Under the pieces are notes generated by a model that had not been told where the DNA came from, did not search any database, and saw only the letters and a program-made list of their open reading frames with translations. This document shows positions 16,901 through 26,027 of a stretch of 64,000 nt of DNA, piece by piece; the stretch's first letter is position 1; each line of letters starts with the position of its first letter. The position numbers were made by a program, and so were the translations under genes. This DNA comes from Verrucomicrobiota bacterium (GTDB lineage Bacteria > Verrucomicrobiota > Verrucomicrobiia > Limisphaerales > UBA11320). The stretch spans positions 1-64,000 of the forward strand of contig JACQFQ010000024.1 in assembly GCA_016199985.1 (NCBI GenBank), given 5' to 3'.

Positions 16901-19900
16901 CAAACCGGGAATCCCGCGACCGGCTGGGCGAATGTGGGAACGCTGAACTATCTCGCCGCCGGAGACGGGTTGTTCGCGCATCCGTCCGTTCGTCATCATT
17001 TCCGTTTCACGCCGGTGGACGCGACGGCGCTGCGCCTCGTTGTGCCAGGGACGGGCATCAGCGCCGGTACCTGCATTGATGAGCTGGAAGTGAATCCGCC
17101 TCCGCCAGTTCCCGACCTTGCCTTCGATCTCGAGCTCAAGGCGACGATCACCGAGGTCCCGGGTTCGCCCTTCACGGCGAGCGATGAAACCTGGGTGGAG
17201 CTGTATAACCGGGGCTCGCAGGTCGTCGATGTCAGCGGCTGGCAGATTCAAGGGGGAGCGCGGTTCACGATGCCGCCTGGAACCCAGATTCCCGCGAGCG
17301 GTTATCTGGTGGTCGCGAAGCGCGCGGCGGAGTTGAAGGCGCTCTGGCCGGAGGTCGACGCGGTGATCGTGGGCGATCTCTCGGGGAAGCTTTCGGCGGG
17401 CGAGCCGCTGCGATTGCTCGATGCGGTCGGCAACCCCGTCAATCAGATCCACGTTCCTTCCGGGACGTGGAGCGACGGCGGCGGATCGAGCGTCGAGCTG
17501 GTGGACTCCAGGGCCGACAACGATTCCGCCGACGCTTGGAGAGACAGCGATGAGAGCGGTCGAGGCGAGTGGCAGACCATCCGGTATCGCATGATCTCGG
17601 GGCAGCGGTTCGGCAATACGTTTTGGAATGAGTTCCGCCTGGGATTCCTCGCGCCCGGCGTGGCCCTCATCGACGATGTGCAGGTCCTTCGGGACCCCGA
17701 CGGCGTTCGGCAATCGTTGATTCAGAACGGCGACTTTGAATCCACCGAGGCGAACCCGCATTGGCGCCTGCTCGGAGATCATTCTCGCAGCCGTATCGCG
17801 GCGGACCCGTCGAATCCGGCGAATCACGTTCTCTGGATGGAGGCGAGCTCGCCTGCTCGAACCAGCCACAACCATGTCGAGAGCACGTTTGCGGGGAACA
17901 AGCCGATCGTGGATGGCCAGCTTTACGAGGTGAGCTTTCGCGCTCGCTGGATCGCGGGCTCCCCGCAGGTCAACTCCAGCGCGTATCACCAGCGCCTCGC
18001 GAAGACGACTCTGCTCAAGACTTCGCCACGCCATGGAACTCCCGGCGCCCCCAACTCGCGCCGGGTTCCCAATTTCGGCCCCACCTTCTCGGGGCTGCGG
18101 CATCTGCCCGTGTTTCCGCGGACCAACGATCCCGTCACCGTGAGCGTCCGGATTTCAGACCCGGACGGTGTTGCGGGCGCGACCCTCAATTACCGCCTGA
18201 ACCGATCGAATCTGTTCAACGCGCTGCCGATGTCGCTTCAGGCCGACGGGTCCTGGTCGGCCACGATGCCGCCGCAGACCGCGGGGAGAGTCGTGCAGTT
18301 CTTCGTGTCGGCCGCCGACTCATTGGGCGCGAGCAACACCGCCCCGGCGCTGGGGCCCGCGTCGCGCGCCCTGTATCAGGTCGCGGACGCGCAGGCCACG
18401 AAGCTGCCGTTGCACGAGCTGCGATTGATCCAGCTGGACTCCGACCGGATCTTCCTGCTGAACCTCACGAACGTGATGAGCCAGGAGCGTTTGGGAGGCA
18501 CGGTGATCTATGATCGCTCCGAGGTTTTCTACGATTGCGGCGTCCGGCTTCACGGCTCCGCGGCCAGCCGAGCTCGCGACGGCGACGATTATGTGAGCTA
18601 TGACATCGAGTTTCCCGTCACGAAGCCCTTTCGAGGCGTGCAGGGAAGCGTCGGTGTGGATCGATCCGGACGGGCCCCGGTCGTCAGAAACCAGGACGAG
18701 ATCTATGTCCTGCACATGTTTCATCGCGCCGGGTTGATCTGTCATTGGGATGACCTCTGCTACTTCGTCGCCCCGTACACCACGCACACGGGCACGGCCA
18801 TTCTGCAACTCGGCGCCTACGACAGCCTGTTTGTGAACGAGCAGTTCAGCGGCGACGGCAGCATCTTCAACTTCGACGGCACCTATGAGCCGAGCATCAC
18901 GGACAAGGGCGGGGCTGAAGGATTGAAGGTCGCCGTTCCCCTGTTGAATCAGGAAGCCACCGATCTTACCGATCTGGGGGGCGATCTGGAGCAATACCGC
19001 GCCCCGTTCGACATCCGGCACGGCGAGCGCGGCGACGACTTCTCCGGCATCCAGAGATTGTGCCGAACCTTTGACCTCTCGCAGGGCGAGTTTGAAAAAG
19101 CGGCCGGAACCGCCCTGGATGTCGAGGGCGCGTCGAGGGCGGCCGCCATGACCATCCTGTGCGGCATAGGCGACATCTATCTGAGCCCGGTTCCCAGCTT
19201 CCCGCACAACCTTCGCATCTGGACGCCGGCCGACGGCGGGCCCGCGGTGTTCCTGCCCTGGGACATGGATTTCGTCTTCTATCTGGATCCGAATGAATCC
19301 GTGCTGCCGACGACATCCGCTCATTTCTCAAAGTTGGCCGGCAGCCCCGCGTTCCGTCGTCGCTATCTCTGGCATGTGAACGATCTGTGCAACACAGCGT
19401 TTCATCCCAGCTATATGGGGCCGTGGCTGACGCACTATGGGAGTGTTGTGGGCCAGGCCCTCGCGGACAATGTGTCTTACATCCAAACGCGTCGCGCCGC
19501 GGCGCTCTCGCAGATCCCCGCGCCGCTGACCTTCCTTTTGAAGTCGCCGGGCCCCAATCCGGTCCTGATCGCTCAAGGAGTTGACGCCGTCATCGAGGGC
19601 GTCGGAGGCATCGATGTGGACAAGATCCGGCTGGCGCCTTCGGGACTGGACCTGCCGGTCGTGTGGACGACGCTGACGAACTGGCGCGTTCGGGTTCCTG
19701 TGATGCTGGGCGTCAACGCGATCACGATCGAGGGCCGGGATCGGGCGGGGAGCTTGCTGGGCAGCGGACAGGTTTCCGTGGTGGGGGCGGTGTTTGGCGG
19801 CGGCGTTGACAGCGATGGCGACGGCATTCCGGACGCCTGGGAGGATCTGCAACATCTCGATCCGCTGCTGAACGACGCCGAGCAGGATCCCGATGGCGAC

Positions 19901-20191
19901 GGACGCACCAATTTGCAGGAATACCGCGCGGGCACGGATCCTCACGACGCGGACAGCGTGCTGGCCTTGCAGGTGGTGGGGGCGGGCGGCGATGGGGTGA
20001 AGCTGCGATTTCAAGCGCGGGCCGGGCGCAGCTACTCCGTGATGTGGCGCGAGGATATCGCGGGGAACGGATGGAATAAGCTCGAGGACGCGGAACCCCA
20101 GGTCGCGGATCGCGCCGTGGAGGTGATAGGCCCGTGGGCGGGGACGACGGGACGAAGGTTCTATCAGGTGGTCACCCCTCGTCAGCCCTAA
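13907..20191 (+). CDS. Giant secreted lamin-tail / CotH-kinase protein
   Basis: 2094 residues from the ATG at 13907; the alternative at 13847 is TTG and adds a non-signal-like stretch. A hydrophobic signal region lies at about 25-45. Domains: lamin-tail (LTD) at about 47-178 (MFNEIYYHPPSNEAASEFIE); a module with YYFRTSFNVTGDPASLQFRL and a LLDDGAV-Y-NG-EV core at about 271-354, repeated at about 784-871; LTD-like at about 581-701; another LTD at about 1071-1188 (WVELYNRGSQVVDVSGW); a CotH-type kinase region at about 1498-1791 (YDCGVRLHGSAASR, LPWDMDFVFYLDP); and a calcium-binding thrombospondin-3 type tail at about 1964-2016 (DSDGDGIPDAWEDL, DPDGDGRTNLQEY). LTD plus CotH architectures are common in verrucomicrobial secretomes; their substrates are unknown. 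The DGDDYVS segment may be diverged, so activity is uncertain. Confidence 0.85.
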   Translation: MTCPLLLARLAPRLVGLLTLPGHRIAIPLVVAFLFCRLASPSAGDAAGLVMFNEIYYHPPSNEAASEFIEFHNTASVDVDLTGWRMTSGVDFRFPQGTVIRAGGYLLLASSPGDLAGITGLTNIAGPFVGKLSNTGELLELRDSAGRIMDSIKYGNDGDWPPGADGSGFTLAKRRPQSDSSLPESWTVSLQPGGTPGAVNLPQPGPFGPATNLFSWDQSWRFNDSGVDPGASWKQAAFSDVSWASGLGVFYGGSPRFTQPKGTLLQPGRTTYYFRTSFNVTGDPASLQFRLRELLDDGAVCYFNGVEVSRANMPSGVVGISTAAVRPAGSAFLTPWVSVASSNIVVGTNVLAVELHQSPASPPSGLRITPGSGIRLAWDGEEGSYFSPDDPALAPANAASAGPGTEILVSSNPGFAQRMIDGVYGNSSSWSPSASDSSPFVILRFGSPLTLSALAWSRDNGNTRESICGGTCTDRALGSYALYYTLAANVSAGLTNGSNPTNAWVSLGTVQYSSSTAGFIPSLRHQFNLGTSNDAPLIATGLRLRAPGGVTLDELEVNPPSSPGFHAAFGMELSVASLRPPPPSIVFNEIAPASAGAFSVELMNMGLTDADLNGCSIVRDGAVPAIRAFGHQILAPGAILAIPQSTLRFGAVEGATLFLFGPDRNTLLDSVTAQKRGRARYPDGSGAWMTPVQLTPGAANNVALQNGIVFNEIMHRAPPFDAVPAVVSGTTLVGLKSGGWRYDDTGADRDNAWREKDYDDGGWAVGAGDFALAPAPAATTLAVGPVTYYFRKRFDFAGDPARASLQLRALLDDGAVFYLNGLEVLRQNMPDGTISASTSAAAPAGTASLGAAISLPGNLLAQGANVLAVEVHQSVNTVVSAGIDLQGGGLELIEEGPMGGAVPDNLARQPGVKPFVIDSLSGFAIHDYLHLNNGLYGNDQSWIGNSGNPGYAGLAFGSTQSVHSIAFGRDNTGKVGDRTLGLYTLQYTLVPKPGTSTVQTGNPATGWANVGTLNYLAAGDGLFAHPSVRHHFRFTPVDATALRLVVPGTGISAGTCIDELEVNPPPPVPDLAFDLELKATITEVPGSPFTASDETWVELYNRGSQVVDVSGWQIQGGARFTMPPGTQIPASGYLVVAKRAAELKALWPEVDAVIVGDLSGKLSAGEPLRLLDAVGNPVNQIHVPSGTWSDGGGSSVELVDSRADNDSADAWRDSDESGRGEWQTIRYRMISGQRFGNTFWNEFRLGFLAPGVALIDDVQVLRDPDGVRQSLIQNGDFESTEANPHWRLLGDHSRSRIAADPSNPANHVLWMEASSPARTSHNHVESTFAGNKPIVDGQLYEVSFRARWIAGSPQVNSSAYHQRLAKTTLLKTSPRHGTPGAPNSRRVPNFGPTFSGLRHLPVFPRTNDPVTVSVRISDPDGVAGATLNYRLNRSNLFNALPMSLQADGSWSATMPPQTAGRVVQFFVSAADSLGASNTAPALGPASRALYQVADAQATKLPLHELRLIQLDSDRIFLLNLTNVMSQERLGGTVIYDRSEVFYDCGVRLHGSAASRARDGDDYVSYDIEFPVTKPFRGVQGSVGVDRSGRAPVVRNQDEIYVLHMFHRAGLICHWDDLCYFVAPYTTHTGTAILQLGAYDSLFVNEQFSGDGSIFNFDGTYEPSITDKGGAEGLKVAVPLLNQEATDLTDLGGDLEQYRAPFDIRHGERGDDFSGIQRLCRTFDLSQGEFEKAAGTALDVEGASRAAAMTILCGIGDIYLSPVPSFPHNLRIWTPADGGPAVFLPWDMDFVFYLDPNESVLPTTSAHFSKLAGSPAFRRRYLWHVNDLCNTAFHPSYMGPWLTHYGSVVGQALADNVSYIQTRRAAALSQIPAPLTFLLKSPGPNPVLIAQGVDAVIEGVGGIDVDKIRLAPSGLDLPVVWTTLTNWRVRVPVMLGVNAITIEGRDRAGSLLGSGQVSVVGAVFGGGVDSDGDGIPDAWEDLQHLDPLLNDAEQDPDGDGRTNLQEYRAGTDPHDADSVLALQVVGAGGDGVKLRFQARAGRSYSVMWREDIAGNGWNKLEDAEPQVADRAVEVIGPWAGTTGRRFYQVVTPRQP

Positions 20192-20250
20192 GCTTCGGGC
20201 TCGCGTTCGCGGCGGGGGATCGGTAAGAACCTGGTCATCGCCTACTCGAA

Positions 20251-21822
20251 ATGGAAACGCCGCTGACGCCCATGGAATTCGCGCGCCGCGCGCGCAAGCT
20301 TTACCCGGATCGCGAGGCCGTTGTGGACGGCCCGATCCGGCTCACTTACGAGCAGTTCTTTCATCGATGCGATCGCTGGTCCGCGGCGCTGCGGGGTCTT
20401 GGCGTCCGTCCTGGCGACCGCGTCGCCTACATCGCGCCCAACACCCTCGCTCACCTGGAATCCTTTTACGCGGTCCCCCAGATCGGCGCCGTCGTGGTTC
20501 CCATCAACTATCGGCTGAGCGGAGAGGACTTTGCGTATATCATCGGCCATAGCGGCGCCCGTGTCGTTTGCGTCCACCCGGACTATTTGGACTGCGTCGA
20601 TGGCATCCGCGGGTTGATCCCAGGCGTGGAACACTTCGTGGCGCTCGAAGGTCGCAAGGCCGGATGGCTGGATTATGAGGAGACGCTGGCCGCGACGCCG
20701 CCCGAGTTCGAGCGTCCCGAGATCCGGGAAACGGATCTTCTCGCGCTCAACTACACGAGCGGAACCACAGCGCGTCCCAAGGGGGTGATGATCACGCATC
20801 GCAACGCGTTCCTGAATGTCGTCGGCACGCTGGTTCATTTTCATATGACCGCCGCGGACCGTTTTCTGTGGACGCTCCCGATGTTCCACGCAAACGGCTG
20901 GACCTTTGTTTGGATTGTCACCGCGGTGGGGGGCGCTCATGTCTGCCTGCGGAAGATGGATCCGCGCGCGGTTTTCGAGCAAGCCGAGCGGGAGCGCATC
21001 TCGGTGTTGTGCGCGGCGCCGACGGTTCTGATCGGAATCGCCAACGCCCCGGAGGAATTGCGTCGTCGCGCGCGGCGCGGCGTTCGAGTCCTCACCGCGG
21101 GCGCGCCGCCGGCCGCCGCGACGATCGAGCGCATGGAAGGCGATCTGGGATGGGACATCCTGCAGGTCTACGGGCTGACCGAGGTGTCGCCGTTCATCTC
21201 CTTCTGCGAGCCGCGGCCGGAGCACGCCGGGCTCGACGCGCGAGCTCGCGCCGAGATCAAGGCGCGGCAGGGGGTGGAGCTTCTGACCTCCGGGGATCTT
21301 AGGGTGGTGGACGAAAAGGGCGACGAAGTCCCGAGGGACGGCCAGGCATTGGGTGAGATCGTTGTCAGAGGCAACGCGGTGATGGCCGGATACTATCGCG
21401 ACGCGGAAGGAACAGCCCACGCCATCCGCAACGGATGGTTCCATAGCGGGGACGCGGCGGTGGTGCATCCGGATGGATATCTTGAGATCCGGGATCGCAT
21501 CAAGGACGTGATCATCAGTGGGGGCGAGAATATTTCATCCGTGGAGCTCGAGGGAGCGCTGCTGCGTCATCCCGCGGTGCAGGAGGCCGCGGTGGTGGGC
21601 GCGCCGCATGAGAAGTGGGGCGAGGCGCCGCAGGCTTTTATCGTTCTCAAGGCGGGGGCGGCGGCCACCGGAGCCGACCTCCGGCAATTCATGCGCGATC
21701 GGCTGGCTCACTTCAAAGTGCCCCAAGGGTTCACGTTCGTCCCGGAGCTGCCCAAGACCGCCACGGGGAAGGTGCAGAAGTACGTGCTGCGCGGGGGCCG
21801 CCCCAATATCGCCCGCCAGTGA
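20251..21822 (+). CDS. Acyl-CoA synthetase, AMP-forming
   Basis: 523 residues of the class I adenylate-forming family. Seen: P-loop-like YTSGTTARPKG at 168-178, the aromatic-binding segment PMFHANGW near 210-217, YGLTE at 307-311, GWFHSGD at 394-400, the hinge region RIKDVIISGGENIS at about 415-428, and the catalytic lysine in KTATGKVQK near 507. The family activates a carboxylic acid with ATP and transfers it to CoA. The overall layout resembles medium/long-chain fatty acyl-CoA ligases, but substrate cannot be set from sequence alone. It stands alone between the giant LTD protein and a convergent isomerase, 18 bp away, so it is probably a single-gene unit. Confidence 0.9.
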   Translation: METPLTPMEFARRARKLYPDREAVVDGPIRLTYEQFFHRCDRWSAALRGLGVRPGDRVAYIAPNTLAHLESFYAVPQIGAVVVPINYRLSGEDFAYIIGHSGARVVCVHPDYLDCVDGIRGLIPGVEHFVALEGRKAGWLDYEETLAATPPEFERPEIRETDLLALNYTSGTTARPKGVMITHRNAFLNVVGTLVHFHMTAADRFLWTLPMFHANGWTFVWIVTAVGGAHVCLRKMDPRAVFEQAERERISVLCAAPTVLIGIANAPEELRRRARRGVRVLTAGAPPAAATIERMEGDLGWDILQVYGLTEVSPFISFCEPRPEHAGLDARARAEIKARQGVELLTSGDLRVVDEKGDEVPRDGQALGEIVVRGNAVMAGYYRDAEGTAHAIRNGWFHSGDAAVVHPDGYLEIRDRIKDVIISGGENISSVELEGALLRHPAVQEAAVVGAPHEKWGEAPQAFIVLKAGAAATGADLRQFMRDRLAHFKVPQGFTFVPELPKTATGKVQKYVLRGGRPNIARQ

Positions 21823-21840
21823 CAGGTTTTCCGCTCTTCT

Positions 21841-22797
21841 TCAGACGGGACGAGCGAGCTCGGCCCGCATGCTGTCCAGGATTCTCGGCACCGCCTGCCA
21901 CGGGTCCTCGGCTGACTCGTATTCGAGGGTAACGAATCCCTGGTATCCCGACTTGCGCAGAAGATTCATGACTCGCGGCATGTCGGAAGGCTTCGGGGAT
22001 TCGCCCTTGGACTTCATCTCCGCCTTGTACTGGACATTGACCGCGTAGGGAGCGCAGCGCTCCAGGTCGTCGAACGGGTTGATGGTGTGGAAATTTCCAG
22101 TGTCCAGATTGATGCCGACCCAGGGGTTCTTCACGGCCTTGACGATCGCGAGAAGGCCTTCGGCGTCCTCCACGATGCCGCCGTGGTTTTCAATGCCAAG
22201 GAAGACGCCCTTCTTCGCCGCGTAGTCGCCGACTTCCTCCATCGCGCTGACACAATGGCCTCGCGCCTCCGCGGGAGTTGTTCCCGCCTGCATGCCCCCG
22301 GCGAAGACGCGGATATGGGGAGCGCCCATCAGCGCGGCGCGATCGATCCATTTCTTCACAGACGCGACCTCCTGGTCCCGCTTGGGGCCGGGAGGATGAG
22401 TGAAGGTGTTGCCCACGGCGGAGCCGCTGATGGTGACGCCGCGCAGGAAGGCGTGGCGCTTCACCTTCAGAAAGTAGGCGTCGTCGGCGTCCGGCGGAAA
22501 GTAATAGCTCGTCAGCTCGGCGCCTTCGCATCGGTGCTCCGCGCAGAAATCGATGAACCCGAACATATCAATCGCGTTGTCGCCGGGAAGTTTCGCGCCC
22601 GCCTTGCGTTTCCCCTCCTTGAAGAAATCGCGGAAGGAGTAGGCCGCGAGCCCGAGGCGCAGGCGCGCCAAGGGCGAGTGGGGGAAGGGCTCCACCGCCG
22701 GAAGGGCCGTGGGCAGCGCCGTGGCGAACGCGGAGGCGAAGGCGCCGCCGAGCAAAGTGGATCGGCAGAAAGAGCGACGCGAGAGTGATGGCTTCAT
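21841..22797 (-). CDS. Tat-exported sugar isomerase/epimerase-like TIM barrel
   Basis: 318 residues from the ATG at 22797, chosen because it puts the twin-arginine motif SRRSFCR at 6-12, followed by a hydrophobic h-region and a likely cut near ALPAVEP. The rest is an AP-endonuclease-2/xylose-isomerase-like TIM barrel: GLAAYSFRDFF, GAELTSYYFP, a metal-site acid in LGIENHGGIVEDAEG, and VGINLDTGNFHT. Verrucomicrobia and planctomycetes export many such proteins, thought to act on sugars outside the cytoplasm; the substrate is unknown. The gene is 158 bp beyond the prepilin-like gene in the same direction, so it could be the tail of that operon or an independent unit. Confidence 0.85.
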   Translation of the reverse strand: MKPSLSRRSFCRSTLLGGAFASAFATALPTALPAVEPFPHSPLARLRLGLAAYSFRDFFKEGKRKAGAKLPGDNAIDMFGFIDFCAEHRCEGAELTSYYFPPDADDAYFLKVKRHAFLRGVTISGSAVGNTFTHPPGPKRDQEVASVKKWIDRAALMGAPHIRVFAGGMQAGTTPAEARGHCVSAMEEVGDYAAKKGVFLGIENHGGIVEDAEGLLAIVKAVKNPWVGINLDTGNFHTINPFDDLERCAPYAVNVQYKAEMKSKGESPKPSDMPRVMNLLRKSGYQGFVTLEYESAEDPWQAVPRILDSMRAELARPV

Positions 22798-22955
22798 GGG
22801 TGATTGGGTTGAGCGATACCCGAAGCTAGGGCGATTCGCCGCGCGGGTGAAGAGAAAGTTTGCTCGGCCGATGGTTTGGGTCGTTGCCGAAACGCCGCCA
22901 GCCACGAGCCGTTCCGCGGGCGGATGCGGCTATTGGTTCGTCCCCTTCGCGCGAC

Positions 22956-23792
22956 TCACGGAGGGAACGTGATTCCTGTGCGGTTGTCGTCCTGGGAGAG
23001 CTCGTATTGGAAAACGAAATCGCGAGCGGGCGTCCACTCCACGTGGCCGTCGCACATGGCGATGTTCGCTCCTTCCGCGCCGTGGTTGTCGGGGGCGTCC
23101 GGGTAGTGGGCGTTCTCCCCCATCGTCCAATCCATGATCAGCCAGCTGCGCGAGGGCCCCGCGACCGTTCCTCGCAGGCCGAACGCGTCATGATAGTGGC
23201 GATGGCTCGCGACGGTGTCGGCGGTCTTGCGCAGAAACGGAACCGTGACCGCGCCGCCAGGGAAGCCAACCCGGCTGCTGAAAGGGCCGTTCATGGCCAT
23301 GAAGCCGATCTGCCAATAGCTGTGCCCGTATCCGGGACCCGAGGTTCCGGCCGGCGCGAAAAGATCCTGCGCTCCCCATTCCCCCGTTGGCGAGGATCCT
23401 TGCAAGGCGCGCACCTGATTCCTTGTCGACGGGCATACAAAAAGTGCGCCGCTCGCGCCGAGTTGTTGTTGAAGCCAGTTGAGGTCCTGATCCTGCGGCG
23501 TGCGCTGAGGTGTCAGGTAGCCGCCCTCGTGGTCGTGGTCGTTGGCGTAGGAGAGGCTTCCCATGGCGAGCTGGCGCAGGTTGTTGGCGCATTGCGCTCG
23601 TCTCGCTTTCTGGCGCGCTCCCCCCAGAGCGGACAGGAGGAGGCCTGCCAACAACGCCAGGATTGAAATGACAAGCAGCAGCTCGATGAGGGTGAAGCCG
23701 AGTCCGGCGCGGTCCGGCGCTCCGGGAAGGAGGGCTGGGTTCGCGGCCGGGACGTCTCCTTGCGGCGTGCTCAGGGCGTGGTTTCGTAACAT
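22956..23792 (-). CDS. Prepilin-like protein with type IV pilin N-terminus
   Basis: 278 residues from the ATG at 23792. The prepilin peptidase site and first helix are clear: [19 protein letters not shown] at about residues 31-49, with cleavage after G32. The body has [20 protein letters not shown] and ends in a segment with HVEW shortly after IAMCDGH, like the H-X9-DG type of pseudopilin abundant in PVC bacteria. An unusually long 30-residue leader precedes the cleavage site. Such proteins assemble in the inner membrane by the pilin/type II secretion route, but their role in PVC bacteria is not known. It overlaps the gene before it by 22 bp, so it belongs to the same operon as the glycosyltransferases. 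Confidence 0.85.
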   Translation of the reverse strand: MLRNHALSTPQGDVPAANPALLPGAPDRAGLGFTLIELLLVISILALLAGLLLSALGGARQKARRAQCANNLRQLAMGSLSYANDHDHEGGYLTPQRTPQDQDLNWLQQQLGASGALFVCPSTRNQVRALQGSSPTGEWGAQDLFAPAGTSGPGYGHSYWQIGFMAMNGPFSSRVGFPGGAVTVPFLRKTADTVASHRHYHDAFGLRGTVAGPSRSWLIMDWTMGENAHYPDAPDNHGAEGANIAMCDGHVEWTPARDFVFQYELSQDDNRTGITFPP

Positions 23793-24523
23793 AGAGTCGA
23801 TACAAGCGCGGGGTCTCCCTCCATATATCCCGATGGGTCGAAGCCGAGGATGAGATCGCGACGCCCCACCCGCCGCGCGGGCGTGAGATTCCAGGCGTCG
23901 CGAACGGGGAGCCATATGTTCGGGCTCGCCTGGACGCGGTGCTTGTCGGGGTTCGCGCAGAGCATCTGCATGACGTACGCAAGCGTGTTCGAAAGGCTCG
24001 GCGTCAATCCCGACGCCCGCGCGACGGCGGCAAACTCGCAAGCCAGTCGGAACACCGCGTCCATCGCGGACATCCTGATGATGCAGATCGCTGGCGCGGC
24101 TTGATGGATAGCGTTGCGCACGCCGCCCTTTCTCATCGCCGCCTCGAAGCGAGGGCCGTCATCGTCCCCGCGTTCGTCGGAGGGGCGCCTGCTGGCCGCG
24201 CGCAGCGGGACGTGAATCGGCGACGCCCTGAGGAGGCTGAGCAAGTCGTGTGGCGGTCGAAGGAATCGCGTCTCGGGAGCGATCCAAACGGCGTAGTCCT
24301 GATGAAGCCGGGAGAATCCCCCCTTGAGATAAACCAGGGCTTCAAGGCCGTCGGCGGCGGGGTTCTCCTGGGCCCGATAGCATTGGCAATGGGAGATCGG
24401 AGCGTCGGCGACGACATGGAAATCGGCGAAGACCCCGGCGTCGCGGGCGGAAAGCGCGCATTGTTCCATGGACGCCATTTGATGAGGCCTGGCGACGGAC
24501 CAATAGAAGAGAGGGGCTCTCAC
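23771..24523 (-). CDS. Glycosyltransferase-like protein, function uncertain
   Basis: 250 residues from a GTG at 24523, 7 bp after the glycosyltransferase stop; the open frame runs further upstream but into that gene. It reads [19 protein letters not shown] at the start, then [41 protein letters not shown] and [17 protein letters not shown]. The pattern 'walk through a young list of names, record a D/E-rich acceptor site, place at risk of harm' resembles nucleotide-diphospho-sugar transferases with a [11 protein letters not shown] acidic site, but no family signature is firm. The context between a GT4-like enzyme and a prepilin supports a role in glycosylation of a surface product. It overlaps the prepilin gene by 22 bp. 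Confidence 0.5.
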   Translation of the reverse strand: MRAPLFYWSVARPHQMASMEQCALSARDAGVFADFHVVADAPISHCQCYRAQENPAADGLEALVYLKGGFSRLHQDYAVWIAPETRFLRPPHDLLSLLRASPIHVPLRAASRRPSDERGDDDGPRFEAAMRKGGVRNAIHQAAPAICIIRMSAMDAVFRLACEFAAVARASGLTPSLSNTLAYVMQMLCANPDKHRVQASPNIWLPVRDAWNLTPARRVGRRDLILGFDPSGYMEGDPALVSTLCYETTP

Positions 24524-24530
24524 AGCGATC

Positions 24531-25544
24531 CTAAGCGAGCAGAGCCCTTTCCCAGATCTCGCGATGCGTTCGGGGATTGCACAGGTTCTCCCGGGCGTGC
24601 TCCGCGGCGATCCGCGCCATCCTTGAGCGGTGGGCGTAATCATCATGGAGGCGCATCACCGCGCCTTGAAAATCCTGAAACGTTTCGCAGATGAAGCCGC
24701 TTTCCCCGTGCACCATAAGATTGTGGAATTGGTGGCCGGAGGGCACGACGGGCACGGCCCCTGTCAACATGGACTCCACCGTGGAGCGCCCCCAGGATTC
24801 CTGGACGCGATGGCCGATGGGATAGACGAAAAGGTCCAGGGAGTGGAGGAACGCGGCGGCGGTTTCCTTGCGCGCCGGAATCAGGTCCCATTCGGGCCCG
24901 AACCTGTGCCAGCAAAACGCCTTGTCCAGTGAGCCGTCCCAGGCCATGACCCGATATCGAACGGACTTCAACCCCAGCTCCTCGTAGAACACCGGGAAGT
25001 CATGGGGAAACTTTTCAGCGTCGGGCCTCGAGAGCCTTCCGATGGTGAACACAGGGTTGCGGCGCGGTTTGAAGGGGAACTCCCCAGGGTCGATGAAGTT
25101 GCCGGTGATCGCCTGGCTCACGCCTTCGTAGATCCTCGAAAACGCGCGCCGCTGAAAATCCGAGACGAAGAGGGCCTTGTCGATCAGTCCCTCCTTCGCC
25201 GCCTCCGCCTCTCCCTCGAAGGGGAACATCATCTCGTTCGAGAAAACCACGCGCAGCCCCTTCGCCTTCAGCTTTCTGATCGCGCCGCTCACGAATATCT
25301 TCGGTTCGCAGATGACCAAGGCGACCGCGCCCGGAGAAGCGGGGACGTCCGTGATGAAGATCGCCTGCATGCCCAGCGACTTGATGAAGCCCATGACATC
25401 GGGCTCGCGAAACCAACAGCGCTCCAGGAACACAAGAGTGATGTGGAAGGCGGCGCGAAGCAGCGGGAGCAGATGTCGAATCTTCGTCGCCGCGCCGCCC
25501 ACCCGCGCGGGAACTCCTATGAGGAACAGCCTAGGCAGAGTCAT
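24531..25544 (-). CDS. Glycosyltransferase, GT4-like
   Basis: 337 residues with the GT-B layout: an N-terminal half starting LFLIGVPARVGGAATKIRHL (glycine-rich acceptor-side loop) and a C-terminal nucleotide-sugar-binding half with FTIGRLSRPDAEKFP, DLFVYPIGHRVQESWGRSTVESMLTGAVPVV and GESGFICE. The E...E pattern in ESWGRSTVE fits retaining GT4-type enzymes. Donor and acceptor are unknown. It overlaps the MauE-like gene by 14 bp and is followed after 7 bp by a second glycosyltransferase-like gene, so it is in the middle of a tight six-gene operon with a Cys-rich secreted peptide and a prepilin-like protein, one of which may be the glycosylation target. Confidence 0.8.
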   Translation of the reverse strand: MTLPRLFLIGVPARVGGAATKIRHLLPLLRAAFHITLVFLERCWFREPDVMGFIKSLGMQAIFITDVPASPGAVALVICEPKIFVSGAIRKLKAKGLRVVFSNEMMFPFEGEAEAAKEGLIDKALFVSDFQRRAFSRIYEGVSQAITGNFIDPGEFPFKPRRNPVFTIGRLSRPDAEKFPHDFPVFYEELGLKSVRYRVMAWDGSLDKAFCWHRFGPEWDLIPARKETAAAFLHSLDLFVYPIGHRVQESWGRSTVESMLTGAVPVVPSGHQFHNLMVHGESGFICETFQDFQGAVMRLHDDYAHRSRMARIAAEHARENLCNPRTHREIWERALLA

Positions 25545-26004
25545 GCGGGCGGAGGGTGGTGTTGTTGTCGTGGCGAGCTTTTGGCGGGGCGAGGAGAATC
25601 CACGAGGCGAACCAGAGCGCGGCGAGCAGGGCGAGCGTGAGCGTCTCCAGGTATCGATTGTCGATCGCGGGAAACCAGCGCGGTAGCTGCCCGAGGCACG
25701 AGCAAACTTTCAAGCTCTGCCAGTACAGGTTGAGCCGGTAGGCGGTGAACAGGCAGCAGAGCGCCGCGAGCGCCTGGCCCTTTCGTCGCGGCGCGACGTT
25801 CGGCTTCGCGAGGAGTACTATCAGGAGCAACTCCAGGAGCGTCGCCATCGCGAGGGTGTGGGTTTGGCGCAGCCAGATGAACACCGGGTCCGATCCCGCC
25901 GGCGCCTCGTGGCTCAGGAGCAGCATGGCCTTTCCTGTCGCGGTCGCCGCCAGGATCCAGAGCGCCGCCTGGCCCGCCTGTTCTGGGCGATTGTGTGTTG
26001 TCAT
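25531..26004 (-). CDS. MauE/DoxX-like redox membrane protein
   Basis: 157 residues from the ATG at 26004, giving a four-helix membrane protein: helices at about 13-31, 50-67, 78-97 and 120-139. The loop KVCSCLGQLPRWF between helices 3 and 4 has the C-x-C-[FL]-G motif typical of MauE/DoxX-like redox-associated proteins, which in other systems work with disulfide formation in exported Cys-rich proteins (MauE is needed for the methylamine dehydrogenase small subunit). Here its partner is probably the 10-Cys peptide two genes upstream in transcription. It lies 23 bp from the previous gene and overlaps the next by 14 bp. Confidence 0.75.
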   Translation of the reverse strand: MTTHNRPEQAGQAALWILAATATGKAMLLLSHEAPAGSDPVFIWLRQTHTLAMATLLELLLIVLLAKPNVAPRRKGQALAALCCLFTAYRLNLYWQSLKVCSCLGQLPRWFPAIDNRYLETLTLALLAALWFASWILLAPPKARHDNNTTLRPHDSA

Positions 26005-26027
26005 GGGTGTCAAGGCGACTCGAGTGG

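Noticed and set aside
20242..21468. 408-codon minus-strand frame opposite the acyl-CoA synthetase
   Set aside because: Antisense to a gene with all family motifs; long shadow frames are expected in GC-rich DNA and this one has no recognisable domain.
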